DNA from: Nyssa sinensis
Lineage: Eukaryota > Streptophyta > Magnoliopsida > Cornales > Nyssaceae
Reading direction: 5' to 3'
Length of the DNA stretch: 64,000 nucleotides
NCBI GenBank assembly: GCA_008638375.1
Contig: CM018048.1
Coordinates: 7,559,589-7,623,588, forward strand
Every line of letters begins with the position of its first letter. The first letter of the stretch is position 1. The notes under the pieces are model-generated. The model did not search any database and was not told the origin of the DNA. It worked only from the letters and a program-made list of their open reading frames with translations. The position numbers and the translations under genes are program-made. Below are positions 35,898-48,721 of the stretch, piece after piece.

Positions 35898-37643
35898 CCC
35901 TTTTGGCCATCTTTGGATGACGGGATAAGAGGGTTGGATAAGATAAATGTTAGCCTATTCCATGTTTGGGGTCTTCAATTGGATTGGATATCTATATCCC
36001 ACGAACCATTTATATCCCACCCGAGTGGAATATTACTTATACCAAGGGAATGGTGATATTTAAGCTATCCCATCCCACTAGAATAAAAATATAACGCCAC
36101 ATTATCAAAAAAAAAATTACAACGCCATAATATAGATAGACAAAGATGTTGGAGAGTCAAGTTAAAAACCATTTTTTTCTTTTTTCATTGTTCTATTTTT
36201 TTATATGTTCTAAATTTTTTTAATGTATTTTCATGTCAATAAATGGACTATATATATATATATATATACTGTTATTGTTATAATTCATATATATATGCAT
36301 GAATGTAATTATTAATAGTGATAGGATGCATGTAGCCGACCCCAAGTAATTTAGAAAAAGGCTTTGTTGAGTTGATGTATGTAATTATTAATTGAGATGA
36401 CACTTAGCAATATGGATCATAATTTTTCTTTTGAGTTATCCCGAAAGTGAGAGACTGTTATATTGGAAATGATGTTTGCACAATCACATTTTAAAATATT
36501 GTGATTATGGTTATTTGATTATGCAATTGATTTGTGAATAAAATTTTAATTTTAGATACCTTATATGCGTATATTTAAAGGAAAAAAGTTAAATAACTTT
36601 TTAAAAAATAATTTTTGAAGACCTTGAGAAAAATAATACATAAGAAAATAAAAATAAAATTATATCCGAATCTTATATCCAGTATGCACCCAAATACAGA
36701 ATTGGAATATAACAACATATCTATGCCTTTTATCCGGGTTAGTTCTATATAATATTCTACGAGATTTTATATCCTATTTGATCCAACTATATCATATCCA
36801 ATCCCAGATAAGTCTTCTTATCTGTCGTCCAAACAAGGCCTTTGGGTTCAATAAGAATGGGTTTTGACATATTTTTGGCAAGGAAAAAAAATTAGAAAAC
36901 ATGCAAACCACAAATTACATAATCAAAACCCAATTTATAAATTCAATTTGAGTGGATTTAGAGCAATGTAGAAAGGTTTACAGCAATGCGGGTAAGCAAA
37001 TCACATCTACTTAAAAGAAATGAAATAACTCTGTAGATCACTTCTTGGTTGGGTTGTCTTACCTATTCCCATACTAATCCAAATTGCTTTCAGGATAGAC
37101 TGCATCTATAAACCAAAAACAGACTAATGCCTACCCCAAACCCAACAATGAATGTCAACAGATTAGTTTCAGGCACACCTAAATATATCACAAGATACCC
37201 GAATACCTGAACCGCCAAACAGGAGGTGCACACTGAAGTAGTTAACACCTTTCATGGTTTGGATTATGGAAACATAATTTGTCAAACAGAAGGTGTGCAC
37301 TGCAGTAGTTATTATTTGGTTGGTACTATCATGGTGTGGATTCTGGAAACATAATTTGTCAAAGTCTTAGCAATGGTAATAACAAATACTTGTGGGGAAA
37401 ATGATCAAAACCAAATCTTGAAATCTAATACCTAGCATTGCATGTTTTGAAAAGAAAAATCTGATATATGACATTGCATGTTTTGAAAACGAAAGAAGAA
37501 AAAATCCTCCCCGCGAAACAAAAAAGGGGAAACAAAAACTCACCATAAAATTGTTGAAACTTCTCTGAGAATTACACGATGTTAAAATTAGCCAAGACAA
37601 CCGACTACAATGACACACTTCTCATGTGTTACGAAACCCCTTC
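35450..37643 (+). repeat. 2.2 kb direct repeat, copy 1
   Basis: This is collinear with 60954-63175 and in the same orientation. It starts at GTTTGTCTCCAATCTACC and ends near CGAAACCCCTTCAGTCAA. By eye the copies are about 93-95% identical. Copy 1 starts directly at the right border of the Harbinger element and continues past 37643 into AGAGCTAAATTG, where copy 2 is interrupted by a CACTA element. The copies are non-coding; one shared minus-strand frame (37618-37367) is weak. Confidence 0.9.
35905..36840. mobile_element. MITE-like element with GGCC-TTTGGA terminal inverted repeats, copy 1
   Basis: The left terminus reads GGCCATCTTTGGATGACGGG and the right terminus is the inverse of GGCCTTGTTTGGACGACAGA. 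Both continue with GATAAGA-like sequence. TTT flanks both sides, a possible 3-bp duplication. The 936-bp interior is AT-rich and non-coding, with (TA)n near 36249-36268. The ends resemble PIF/Harbinger-type MITEs, but the assignment is tentative. Confidence 0.65.
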
Positions 37644-38931
37644 AGTCAAAGAGCTAAATTGCAGGGTATGACTATCTATTTGGAGCCGGCAAAAACACAT
37701 TAGATTCCATATGGAACAGTTCGCAACGGAATCAAAAGATTCGAGCCACTGAGAAAATGAATTAAAACACAATAAGATCTAACAGTGAATCTAAACCCAC
37801 AAGATTCAGATGAAAAGAAATTCAAAACAATTATCGCTGTACGAAGAACGAAATGTTGAAGAAAAGGTTGTTGAAGTGGTGTGGAGGCAAAAAGGTTAGA
37901 ATAAATTTACATTAAGAGGAATCTAGAAATAGGGTTAAGAGGATTGAACTTACCCGATTAGAAAAACTCCGATGAAACGACAATGGTTGCTCGTGCGATT
38001 GAAGTTATCCAATTGGAAAAAACTCTAATCAAACAACTATGGAGGTGGTGGACATGCAGCGGGCGAGGGAGATGTCACAGCCAACACAGGGGCTTGCAGA
38101 GAAGGGAACGTTCCTAGCTTATCTACTTTTGGCGAACCCAGAAGAAAATCCAAAGAATTCTGAAACGGTGGAATTGTGAAAAATATTTGGGATAATAAAT
38201 TAATGGTAAGGGGCATTTTTGTCAATAAAATTATAAAACAATTGTTTTCTTGCATTTTAGCATGTTTAAGTATCAAACTGGACTAGCTTCTGATAATGTC
38301 TCTAACCATATTAACCTGAAGATAATTAAGTAATTGATGAAAAATTAAGTTCCAATAACATCTTTTTTCTTCTAAATAATGAAATCAAACCTGTAAAGAA
38401 AATTGAATGAATTTCTTCATTCATTGGGTTTCAATACGACCAAATCACAAGAAATTTTACGGGAAAAAATGGGGAGATTTTTATGAGGATTTGAGAGCTA
38501 ATGAATCAGATAAAAACATTTGTAGAAAAACATGAATAGTCAAGAGTAAATAAATATAAACTAAATTAAATGGTCCTTAAATAAGTAAATTGGATCAATT
38601 TGATTTATCCTCTTTTTTTTTTTCCAATTAGTAACTTGATCTATCTAACTTGTTGAAAACACGTTAGTTTATATCTCCTTAAATAAATTTAAATGGATTG
38701 TCCTTAATCTCATTGAAAGCAAAACAAGATAACACATGGAGAACATTAAAATATAGACTGGTTTAGCTAAAGTGATTACCCCAACAATGTAGTTCCAAGC
38801 AATTCATGGCATATTTAAATGATACTTAAACATAATCATTAGTTTATATCTCCTTCAAACTAATAACATGTTTTGTTAACAATTCTTTTGTCATTTACTT
38901 CCCATGCGTTATATGCAATTCACGTGAAAAG
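37644..38931. other. Non-coding interval before the Gypsy element
   Basis: No gene was recognised. The first part probably continues the 2.2 kb repeat, whose second copy cannot be followed in this window beyond the CACTA insertion. Confidence 0.5.
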
Positions 38932-38936
38932 ATTCA
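38932..38936. repeat. 5-bp target-site duplication ATTCA, left
   Basis: ATTCA immediately precedes the left LTR (TGATATGCC) and recurs at 56724-56728 directly after the right LTR. Confidence 0.88.
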
Positions 38937-39524
38937 TGATATGCCATAAAGTGACAGACCAGTCTCCACATGACACGTGTACGCACAGAACAGCCAAAGT
39001 CTGTCATTTCAGAACAAGTTTATACATATGGCCTCTAGAGCTTTATAGCTCGGAACCCCAGGCAACCTCCAAACTCACCTTCCGTTCAGAAGACACCATA
39101 CTCATCTACAAAAGGATCCCGAGCTGACTAATCGCCTAAGGCGCCCTACCGAGTTAAAGATAAGGAAATAATGTGCAACACGAAAACTACCATTCCTGGA
39201 TATCTTCTACTTCCCATTTTCATGGAGTGCAGTGTTCTACATGGTAACTGTCATTCTTTAATAGCAATCAAATCCCTACTTTCACGAGGTTGAATCCTAG
39301 TTAACTTAAGAGAATCGGCAGCCTATAAACTGAACCCAAAGGTACGTAGTCTCAATTACGGTCATTCAATTACTTTTACTTTCAGTCTCTCTTTACAGTT
39401 TTACTAACTTAATCACCGGAGAGGCTACTGCCGGAGCCAACCCGGTGGCCCTCTGATCTCTTTCTTTGAGTGTTCAACAAGCGACAGAGAGCGGATCCCC
39501 CACTAATCATAAAGTGCAACATCA
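38937..39524 (+). repeat. Left (5') LTR
   Basis: Begins TGATATGCCATAAAG and ends CAACATCA, just before the TTTGGCGCCG primer-site motif. A TATA-box candidate TATAAA lies at 39324-39329. In an active element the LTR would carry the promoter and polyadenylation signal. Confidence 0.93.
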
Positions 39525-39545
39525 GTTTGGCGCCGTTTGTGAGAA
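39525..39545 (+). promoter_or_regulatory. Putative primer-binding site
   Basis: GTTTGGCGCCGTTTGTGAG follows the LTR. TTTGGCGCCG at this place is shared by many plant Tat-type Gypsy elements. Which tRNA primes it was not determined. Confidence 0.6.
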
Positions 39546-40337
39546 ACAAAAAATCGTTTCTTGCTAAGTTCTTTTTTTCTACAAATGAACTCATTGCCTT
39601 TCTCACTGAAGGACCATGGCTCCCAATCTTCGTCCAAGGACGAACCCTTAAAACCTTCCAAATCGGCCACCCGCCAAAAGAGGAAGGGGACAAACATCTG
39701 ATCCTTTGATGCAGTAACTCGATCAAGTTCAGCGACAGACTAACCTGATGCAAGAACAACTTCTTTCCATCTCTAGAACTCTGGCGTTGCTTACCCAGAG
39801 CCCTGGGAGCAACCCCTTACATCCTTCCATTGATGTAGCTGATGTGGAGTCATAGCCTCCTACCACCACCATGGGCAGAGGACCCTAGGAAGAGATTCCC
39901 GTTGAGCAACCAGTGCACCCCCAGGGCACCACTCATATGGGAGGAGACCCCCAACCATCAGCCGCCGCAGGCAGAGGGATACCATCCTTCAACCCGGCTG
40001 TCCACTACCAAAGTACTACAAGGGTTCTGACTCCGGTGGCTTCAGGGGCAAACCTAGTGCCGTAAGAGTTTCAGCCCCACACGGCACTGGTTCCCCCAGT
40101 CTAGGAAAATCGGCATTCTCTCCCTACCTTGGGACAAAATCGTCCCACCTATGTGGGCACTGAGGCTATAAGGTAGGACCTTCGACCACCGGTACAGCCT
40201 GGGTGCCCATAAAGGATCGAAGAAGTAGCGGACTCTATGGACCATATAGCTGTTATTAAAGGTGCTTACATCCCTTCAGAACAAGATGAGCTAGCCAAGC
40301 TGCTCGAAAGATTTGTCACATTATTCGCCCCGCCATA

Positions 40338-41230
40338 ATGGCGGAAGAGCGGCCAAAGAAATTCATCGTCCCAAAGTTCACTCTGTACGACATGACTGGG
40401 GACCGAGGGGACCATCTTTCTCATTATCAGCATACCATGGCACTACATAGAGCCATGGATGCCTTCATGTGCCACACTTTTGTGACCAGCCTCAAAGGTA
40501 CTGCTCTAAAGTGGTTTCACAACCTCCCTCAGAAATCTATTATTAGTTTCTATAAGCTCAGCAGGCAGTTCCTTGATCGGTTTATGACCAGTAGAAGGTC
40601 GAGGAAAGGATCAAAGTTCCTGCTAAATGTAAAGCAATCCAAAGGAGAGTCACTCAGAGAGTATATCGCATGCTTTAATGCCAAACTCATAGAAATCACG
40701 GATTACAGTCCGAGCTTTTTTGTAGCCACCCTAACCTCCAGCCTCTCGCTGACATGGCAGCCCTCATGGAATGGGCTAGAAAATACATAAACCTGGAGAA
40801 AGCAAATATCACCTCCCAAAAAATTAAAGAACAGGTTTAGAAGGATGATCATAAGAAAGACTCCAATGCAACCAAAAAGAGGGTTAGAAGTCCCGATAAA
40901 AGAATGGCATCCATGGCCCTGACCAAAACTAGCACTAGAAGGTATGGCACCTACACTCCTCTGAACGCCTCATTAACTCACACACTTTGGCAGGTCCAAG
41001 CACGTGAAAATCTGAAGTGGCCGGAGCCGCTAAAAAGCAATCCTGACACCAGGGATCAGAATAAGTACTGCGACTTCCATAAAGACCACGGCCATACTAC
41101 CGATGAATGTCGAGCCCTCAAACAGGAGATCGAACAGCTCATTAGGAGAGGACGACTGCGAGAGTTTGTCAGACAAGACAAGAGGCAAAACCCTCGAAAT
41201 GACAGGCCGCAACAAAGGAGGCAAGAATAG
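40338..41230 (+). pseudogene. Gypsy gag remnant
   Basis: The frame 40338-40790 carries the retrotransposon gag core: a segment with FVTSLKGTALKWFHNLP, then FYKLSRQFLDRF, then GESLREYIACFN. A second frame (40904-41230) has the zinc-knuckle-like CDFHKDHGHTTDEC near 41068-41110, followed by a basic tail. Gag forms the capsid that packages the element RNA. A stop near 40840 and frame changes separate the parts. Confidence 0.85.
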
Positions 41231-41509
41231 AGTCCGGAACAGAGGGATGGACGAAATGAGCCTCAACAACAGAACAATTAGGTCATCTTCCTCCTCCACG
41301 CTGATAGCCCAGTCACAGGGATGTCCAACCGAGTAAGAAAACATTATACTCGGGAAGCCAGAACAACTCCTAGCATCCTTCAGATCTCCATTGTTGAGAA
41401 AAGACTGAAGCTAGTGCCTGAGATCTAGTTCTCAGATCAAGATCTTATAGGGGTGCACTGTCCTCACAATGACGCCCTCATTATCTAGCTCAAAATTGCT
41501 AATTTTGAG

Positions 41510-41820
41510 ATCCGAAGAGTCTTGGTAGATACAAGGAGCTCTGCCAACGTGTTATTCTATGAGCTCCTCAAACACATGAAGCTCAACTCCAATGACGTCA
41601 AGCCCACCGCCACAATAATGGCTGGATTTGATGAAAACCTCACCACCCCGTTAGGGAGGATTGACCTTCCCACAACAGCAGGAGAAGGAGATGGTCAGAA
41701 GACCATAATCTCATAATACATGGTTCTGAATTCCAAGTCCCTTTATAATGTCATAATCGGACGGCCTTGGCTAAACTAAATAGGAGCGGTCACCTTAACC
41801 CTCCACTAATGCCTGAAGTA
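41510..41820 (+). pseudogene. Gypsy aspartic protease remnant
   Basis: VDTRSSANVLFYELL near 41524-41566 corresponds to the protease active-site region, in which the usual triad is Asp-Thr-Gly; here Gly is Arg. A downstream YNVIIGRPWLN motif follows a TAA stop (41715). The protein is inactive as written. Confidence 0.8.
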
Positions 41821-42165
41821 TGTGCACAACAATATGGTCTATTCTATCAGAGGGTGCCAGCCAACTGCCCGAAAGTGCCACACTCTCGCGCTTAAAGAAA
41901 AGGCTCCCAAATAGCAATCACAACACTCTCATAAAGATAGGAGCCCAGACCTTTCCCATCTTCATGAGACAAAAGCCTGCCCCTTCTAGATTGATGAACC
42001 TCTAAGCCTTAGAGGACGGGATAGTAGAGCCAAGCCAATGGGGGATCCTATCAAAGTGCTCGTCAGCCCCAAAGGAGGAGGGCGATATTTGCAGATCGGC
42101 TTAAACCTATCACCTTCCGAACAAGAAGAGATGGTGGAATTCCTAAACAACAACCTCTTGGTGTT

Positions 42166-43010
42166 TTGGAAACCAAAGATATGGAGGGGATAGATCCTAA
42201 CCTTATCACCCACAAGCTAATGACTGATCTTGATCACCCTCCTGTAAGACAGAAAAGGAGGACGTTTGCTCTAGAGCGTCACCAGATCATTAATGAAGAA
42301 AAGCAGAGGTTGTTGGATTCTAAGATGATAAGGGAGGTATTCTATCTAGAATGGCTTGCCAATACTGTTCTTGTCAAAAAGAAAAATGGTAAATGGAGAG
42401 TCTGCATCGACTACATAGACCTCAACAAAGCTTGTCCCAAAGACAGCTTCCCTCTTCCAAGGATAGACTAACTAGTCGATGCAACGGCAAAGCACAAACT
42501 CATGAGCTTTAAAGACGCCTATTCTGGATACAACCAGATCTAGATGTACCCTTAAGACTAGGAAAAGATAGCTTTCATATCCGAACGAGGTCTCTATTGG
42601 TATAGGGTGATGCTATTTGGTCTGAAAAATGTTGGGGCGACATCTCAACATTTGGTGAACAAGATGTTCGACCCTCTGATCAGCAATACAGTGGAAGTCT
42701 ATATAAATGATATGTTAGTCAAAAGCCTACAGAAGAGCAGCCACATCCAGTACCCAAGCTAGACATTTGATATCCTGAAACAACACAGGATGCAATTAAA
42801 TCCCTTGAAGTGCACCTTCGGTGTAACCAAGGGAAAGTTTTTAGGTTTTTTGGTTTCCTAGAGGGGTATTGAAGCAGACCCTACTTAGATTAAAGCCTTG
42901 ATTGAGCTGGAATCACCGAAGACTAAGAAAAACATTCAAGCTCTGAATGGGAGAATTACGGCTCTGAATCGATTCATCTCCAAATCTACCGATCGTTGCC
43001 TACCATTCTT
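42166..43010 (+). pseudogene. Gypsy reverse transcriptase remnant
   Basis: Conserved blocks WLANTVLVKKKNGKWRVCID, LNKACPKDSFPLP, then MSFKDAYSGYNQI and FGLKN are visible. The catalytic YxDD box reads Tyr-Ile-Asn-Asp at 42700-42711, so the first catalytic Asp is lost. Stops occur at about 42469, 42541, 42553, 42760 and 42859. This enzyme would copy element RNA into DNA; this copy cannot. Confidence 0.88.
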
Positions 43011-43994
43011 CAAAGCCTTGAAGGAAAACAGGGCCTTGCAAGGTCCGATGAATGTGAGAAAGCGTTTCAAGAACTGAAGAAGTATCTGGCCTCCCCCGAA
43101 CTCCTCTCAAAGCCAATCCAAGGGGAGAAACTGCTCCTCTATCTTACGGTCTCTAAAAATGCCGTCAGTTTTGTACTTGTTAAGCAGGACAAGGGGGTCC
43201 AGAAGCCGGTATTCTATGTAAGCAAGGCACTTCTAGACACAGAGAAAAAGTATCTAGAGATTGAAAAGCTCGCCTTTGCTCTAATAATATCTGTCCAGAA
43301 GCTCTGACCCTATTTTCAAGCACATCCTATTGAGATCCCAACCGCCTCTTCACTAAAGTCAGTATTACAGAAGCGTGAAGTCTCGGGGCGATTGGTTAAG
43401 TAATCTGTAGAGTTGGGAGAATTCGATATATCTTACGTTCCACGGACCTCCATCAAAGAGCAGGTATTGGCAGAATTTGTTGTGGAGTTCACTTCAGCGC
43501 TGTATGATAAGGCACAGCTGAGTAAGAGCACCGCTGTATGACAGCTCTATACGGATTGATCATCCACAAACCGAGGTTCTGGCGTCGGCCTGATGTTACG
43601 ATCCCCTAAAGGGCTAGTAGTAGAAAAGACAGTAAGCTTGGGATTCAGAGTTTCCAACAATGAAGCCGAGTACGAAGCCCTTATCCTTGGGATGAAGCTA
43701 GTAATGGAGTACGAGGCCTAAAATCTCAAAGTTTCCTTTGACTCCCAATTGGTGGTAAGCCAAGTTATGGGAGAATTTGCCATCAAAGACGATAGAATGC
43801 TTCGGTACTCAGAACTGGTAGACTTACTAAAGCGTTCCTTTCATGAATTCATCGTTCAAAAAATTGAGAGGGGTCAGAACTCTAGGGCTGACACCTTAGA
43901 AAACATGGCCTCCTATCTGAAACCAGAAGAAGATTCAACTTCGAAGATCTCTCACCAACCAAGGCCGAGCATTGAAGAGGCACAGTCTTTGTAG
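43011..43994 (+). pseudogene. Gypsy RNase H remnants
   Basis: After the reverse transcriptase comes a first RNase H-like (connection) stretch (LLLYLTVSKNAVSFVLVKQD, then PVFYVSKALLDTEKKYLEIEKLA). A second RNase H follows from about 43545 (NNEAEYEALILGMKL, then DSQLVVSQVMGEF). The presence of both is usual for the Tat lineage. Several stops break the frame. Confidence 0.8.
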
Positions 43995-44019
43995 GTTTCT
44001 GAACAGACTCAAAATTGGA

Positions 44020-44846
44020 TGACCCCCATCCTCCGATATATAGAAGAAGGGCTGCTTCCGGAGGACAAAAACCTGGCCCGAAGGACTTAAGTCAGGGTGG
44101 CTCAGTACTTAGTCTTGAATGGAAAGCTCTAACGAAGATCCTACTCTCGACCCCTATTGCGGTGCCTGGCTCCAAAAGAATCTCAATATGTTTTGGCAGA
44201 AATACACGAAGGAATTTACGGCAACCATAATGGTGGCAGAATCATAGCCCACTGAGCTCTAACACAGGGCTACTATTGGTCTAATATGCTGAAGCAAGCC
44301 AAGGAGTACGTCCCAAGATGTGATAAATGCCAACGATTTGCTCCCTACCAGCACCAGTCCCACCATGAGCTCATTCCTATTGTCAGCCCATGGCCCTTTG
44401 CTCAGTGGGGAATAGACATTATAGGACCGCTGCCAAAGGCCACTCTGAACAAAAGGTACCTTTTGGTAGCCATCGATTATTTCTTCAAGTGGGCAGAGGC
44501 CGAGCTCCTAACTCACATCACGGAAGTGGAAGTAAAGGGCTTCATATAGAGGAATATAGTCTGCAGGTTCGGCATACCTCGCGTTATCATTTCAAACAAT
44601 GGTATGCAGTTTGTCGGTAAAATTTTCAAGAAAATTTTGCAAAGACTTGCGCATCAGTTATCACTTCGCTTCGCCAGGGCACCTCCAAGCCAACGGGCAA
44701 GTCGAGGTCACCAACCGAACAATTCTTGATGCTTTTAAGAAGAGGTTGGAAGATGCCAAGGGAAGATGGGTTGATGAGCTTCTTGGTGTGCTCTGGGCTT
44801 ACAGAACCATAAGAAGAACCCCAACCTCTGAAACTCCGTTCTCACT
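44020..44846 (+). pseudogene. Gypsy integrase, 5' part, split by an insertion
   Basis: The zinc-binding and core regions are present: CDKCQRFAPYQHQ, PWPFAQWGIDIIGPLPK, and RFGIPRVIISNNGMQF near 44570-44605. The catalytic Asp normally before NG is Asn. A frameshift near 44640 is followed by GHLQANGQVEVTNR and LLGVLWAYRT. The frame is cut at TSETPFSL (44846) by the 4.2 kb insert and resumes at 49071. Integrase inserts the element DNA into the genome; this copy is inactive. Confidence 0.88.
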
Positions 44847-45429
44847 TGTCACGACCCGAAACCCACCCTGTGCGGATCTCGCATAGCGACCGCCACCCTC
44901 AGGCTCAGAGACCTTAGGGCGAAGGCTCGCATAAGCAGCGATATCGAATAGATGTGCAACATGTGTTTGCGGAAACGTGAAAAACTTTTTCTTTTCTTTT
45001 CTTATTTTTAAATTACGCACATCCATCCGGTACTGCCACTCTTTACATAGCATACATGATTTAACATTCAGAGTATAACTAAAACTTAAAACTTTATAAA
45101 CAATAAATGTTTAATTGTCCCGTGGGGCTTATACATAACAGCGTACTATTTTACTAATACAAAACTCCATACTTAATGTTCGTAGTACTAGACAAAAACT
45201 AGTTGAACATAGCCTCCAAAATCAGCAGATTCATCATCGTCGTCCTCAAGTCAAGACTGTTGCTAATTACCTGAAAGGGGGGTCCGAACAAAGTCCGGGT
45301 AAGCTAATCTAAGCTTGTGAGCAATTCTAGTATTCGTCATGGGGTTTTCAATTAGCAGTGATTTTTTTGTACATAAGAGTTTGTAAAACATTCACTGCCA
45401 ATTGCTCGTATATTTTAGAATACAGAGTA

Positions 45430-45745
45430 TATGCATTCTTAAAACAGATAACTTTGAAACATTTAAAGTATTCAAGCTATACTTATACTTATGAACTTCA
45501 AAACATATAACATAACATGTATTTCTTAGATAGAGTATATAAAACTCAAAACATATGCATTTCATAAAACAGATAGCTTTGAAACATTTAAAGTATTCAA
45601 GCTAAACTCGTACTTTGTCAAATGGAGTATATAACTCGAAACATATGCATTTCAAATAGCTTGAAAACATTTAAAGTATTCAAGCAAAACTCGTACTTCA
45701 TCAGATAAAGTATATAAACTTTAAAACGCATAAATATGTATTGTG
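45430..45745 (+). repeat. Tandem repeat of about 110 bp inside the solo-LTR-like insert
   Basis: Three diverged units contain AACATTTAAAGTATTCAAGC followed by a TACTT motif and then GAGTATATAA. They occur at about 45457, 45577 and 45666. Confidence 0.75.
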
Positions 45746-46784
45746 AAAATGAGGGTAAAACCTGCTTTCATTTTCAAAATCACTTTGTCATCTTTTCTCT
45801 TTAATTAGGTGGAATCTGTTTCGAACCAGACTCCCATTTTACTGCAATGCTACAATAGAGATATCTCGTACCAAGGGGATTAGATCCTGCTACCTGGCAT
45901 TTATTGTTGAATCCCGAAAGATTTCAACCATCATAGGGGGTGCTTTAAACACCATTTATCTTGTAAAACTTTAACCCAACTGAACCGATCAAGAGCAGCT
46001 GCCTGGTCCCTAATAGGTAGGACTTATACTCACTCCATAACAGAACAGATAGGGTTTCGTCAAATAGGTACTTCTCATGAACATTTAAAACATCATATAC
46101 ATAATTGCATAACAAATCCTTTAACACATTTGATATAACAAATTCAGAACACTTTACATAATTTGGCATTTAAAACTTTAGACATGCTGAAATATGTTTT
46201 AAGAAAACTGTAATAGAAACCATTCACTAAGCATGTCATAATAGAGGTTATAAAGATGGATCAATTTAAAACTGAATCATGTAAATACTAAATTTGGAAT
46301 TCAAACACTTCATATCTTTGAACTTAAAACTTTTTCAAATCCATGGAGTTAAATCTCCAATTCAAACACAGGGTTACTCACCTTGGTCCTTTAGGGTTAG
46401 TGCTAATAATGCGCTTTCCCACTTTCCTTGTAGTTCCTAAGAACAATTCATAAACATCTCATCAACTTCACATTCATTGTAATATCATCTCGATATTCCT
46501 TAACTTATGCTTAAATCGGATTAGATCCTAAAATGATCTCATAATTCATATGTACTTAACTTAACTCGTACTCTTAAACTATGACACAATTAATGTGTTA
46601 GGACTTTAATTCATTTCAATTTATACTCTTCTGGTAGCTCCATTAATTTTAATTTAAATTTATTTACTTCACATATTTACATGTCGTGTTTTTTCGTAAT
46701 TCATTTTCTCGTATACGCCTTAGATTAGTACTTTGGCATTACTTTAATTTATAGTCATCTGACAGATGCTATTAAACAAATTTT

Positions 46785-47320
46785 ATGTCTTTTTATTTTT
46801 GACATCTCTTTTGGTCAAATAGACTCTACCATTGAGTCCGGAGCGTCGAAGAAAGTCAGTTTAGGCTTTCCTAAAATTTAATTCGGACTTCTGTATGTAA
46901 AAGGGCAAAATGGTCATTTACCTATTTACGTGTCATATTTTTGCGTACTTCGTTTGGTAATTTGGACTCCATTATTGAGTCCGGAATGTCAAAGAAAGTC
47001 AATTTAGACCTTCTCTGGTTTCATTTTGGCTTTAGGGGTACCAAGGGTATTTTGGTTATTTTACCCCTTTACGTGTCTTTATTTTTTGGGACCCCATCTC
47101 GTGTCGTGAACCTCACCATTGGACTCAGAAGGTCCGAGATAGTAAGAATACACTAATAATTTGTTTATTTTGAACAAGGGGTATTTTGGTTATTTATCCC
47201 TGTACGTGTCTTTATTTTTTGAGCCCCGTCTCGTAAAACGGACCCTACCATTAGTCTCAGAATATTCAAAATAGTAAAAATACACTATTCATATGTTTAA
47301 TTTGGACTTCATTTGCTTCA
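46785..47320 (+). repeat. Diverged tandem repeat of about 150 bp inside the solo-LTR-like insert
   Basis: About four units are seen, each with a TTACGTGTC-TATTTTT block, an ACC-TT-GT(C)TCAGA/GAGTCCGGA block and a TATTTTGG or AAAATGGTCATTT block. Starts lie near 46785, 46925, 47070 and 47205. Their divergence is considerable, so the array is old. Confidence 0.7.
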
Positions 47321-48682
47321 TATATGATTCAGGGGCAAAATAGTAATTTTGCTTTATTTATTAAATAATTAAATTAATTATTTTATTATTTTTCCAGTGG
47401 CTTAATTGCATAAAATCTTCATTAGTTGGGCCACAATATAATTTCATAAAACAGTTGGGGTCAAATTGCAAATAGAGGAAATCTTGGTTTCTTTAATTTT
47501 AAATAAATCAGAAAACCAATTGGTTCGGTCCAAAATATAAGTGAACCGGTCCGGTTCACTTGCAATCCAACCGGTTTAGCCGATTTGCCACGTGATGCTG
47601 ACGTCAAGATGACGTCAGCCCTAAGGGTTTATAAATTTAAAAACATAACACGAAAATGACGCCGTCCAATTTACCCGTAACCCATTGGATCCGGATTTAA
47701 CCCTGACCCGTAACCGACCCATAGCCAACCCGAAGTCCGATCCGAACAGTGTCGTCTTCCCCAACGGGGTCGACACTGTTCATGTGAAACCCTAATTGCT
47801 TACAGTCGGATTTCGTGACATTTTAGGGACTCATTTTCTCTGATTTCCTTTCCAAACGTTCCCTAGAGCTTTAAGGAATGTTTTTACATTGATTTTGAGC
47901 TTCGAGTTTAACTCAGAGGCTCGGTTTAGGTCGCGATAACCAGATCTGTAATACTCACAGTTCATGCTCATTTCTTGATTATTTTTCATGGGATTTAGCT
48001 TGTTTTGATCCCCTATTCATGGGGATTTAGTTTTCATTCATAAAGGTAGGTTTAGAAGCAAGTTGGTAAGGTTTGTTTTGAGAACCCGTACCTGCAACTC
48101 ACCATATAGGGTTCGTTTCTTTTGATTTTTGATCGCGTATGAGTGTTTTCATGATGCTTGTGAGACCTACTTGAAGCCTTGATACACTAAAAATGGTTTA
48201 GAAGAAGTCGGTTCAGACCTGCTTCAAGCAAGGTCTTCAATGGCCGTAGCTTCTGGGTTTCATGTTTTTAGTCGTTTTCATAGCCACTTTTCATGCTTGA
48301 TACACTTCTAGACATATATTAAGCATCATATATACATAACATAACCTAAATCTCTTAAACACATGCAAAATATTCTAGAGAGAGAATTTTAAAAGTTTTC
48401 GGTGGGTTCACCTTTCACCACTGTTTTCTCTTTTTTTCTTGCTCTGAATCTTCCTCGTTCAATTTCTTTGCTTCCTTAATTGGTCAAGCATGCAAGACAT
48501 GCTTTGGTTTCTTTTTAAAGAGAAGAAACCGAATCTTCTCTCTCCTCCTTCTCTCTCTCTACAGGTTTGTAACCTACCTCTAGCCCTCATCAGTCTCTCA
48601 TTTCGGCTGCCATCCCATCTCATAAATTTTGTTCTTCCCAATTTTTGCTTTACAACAACTTTTGATGATATTTGTATATATG

Positions 48683-48721
<39 letters not shown>

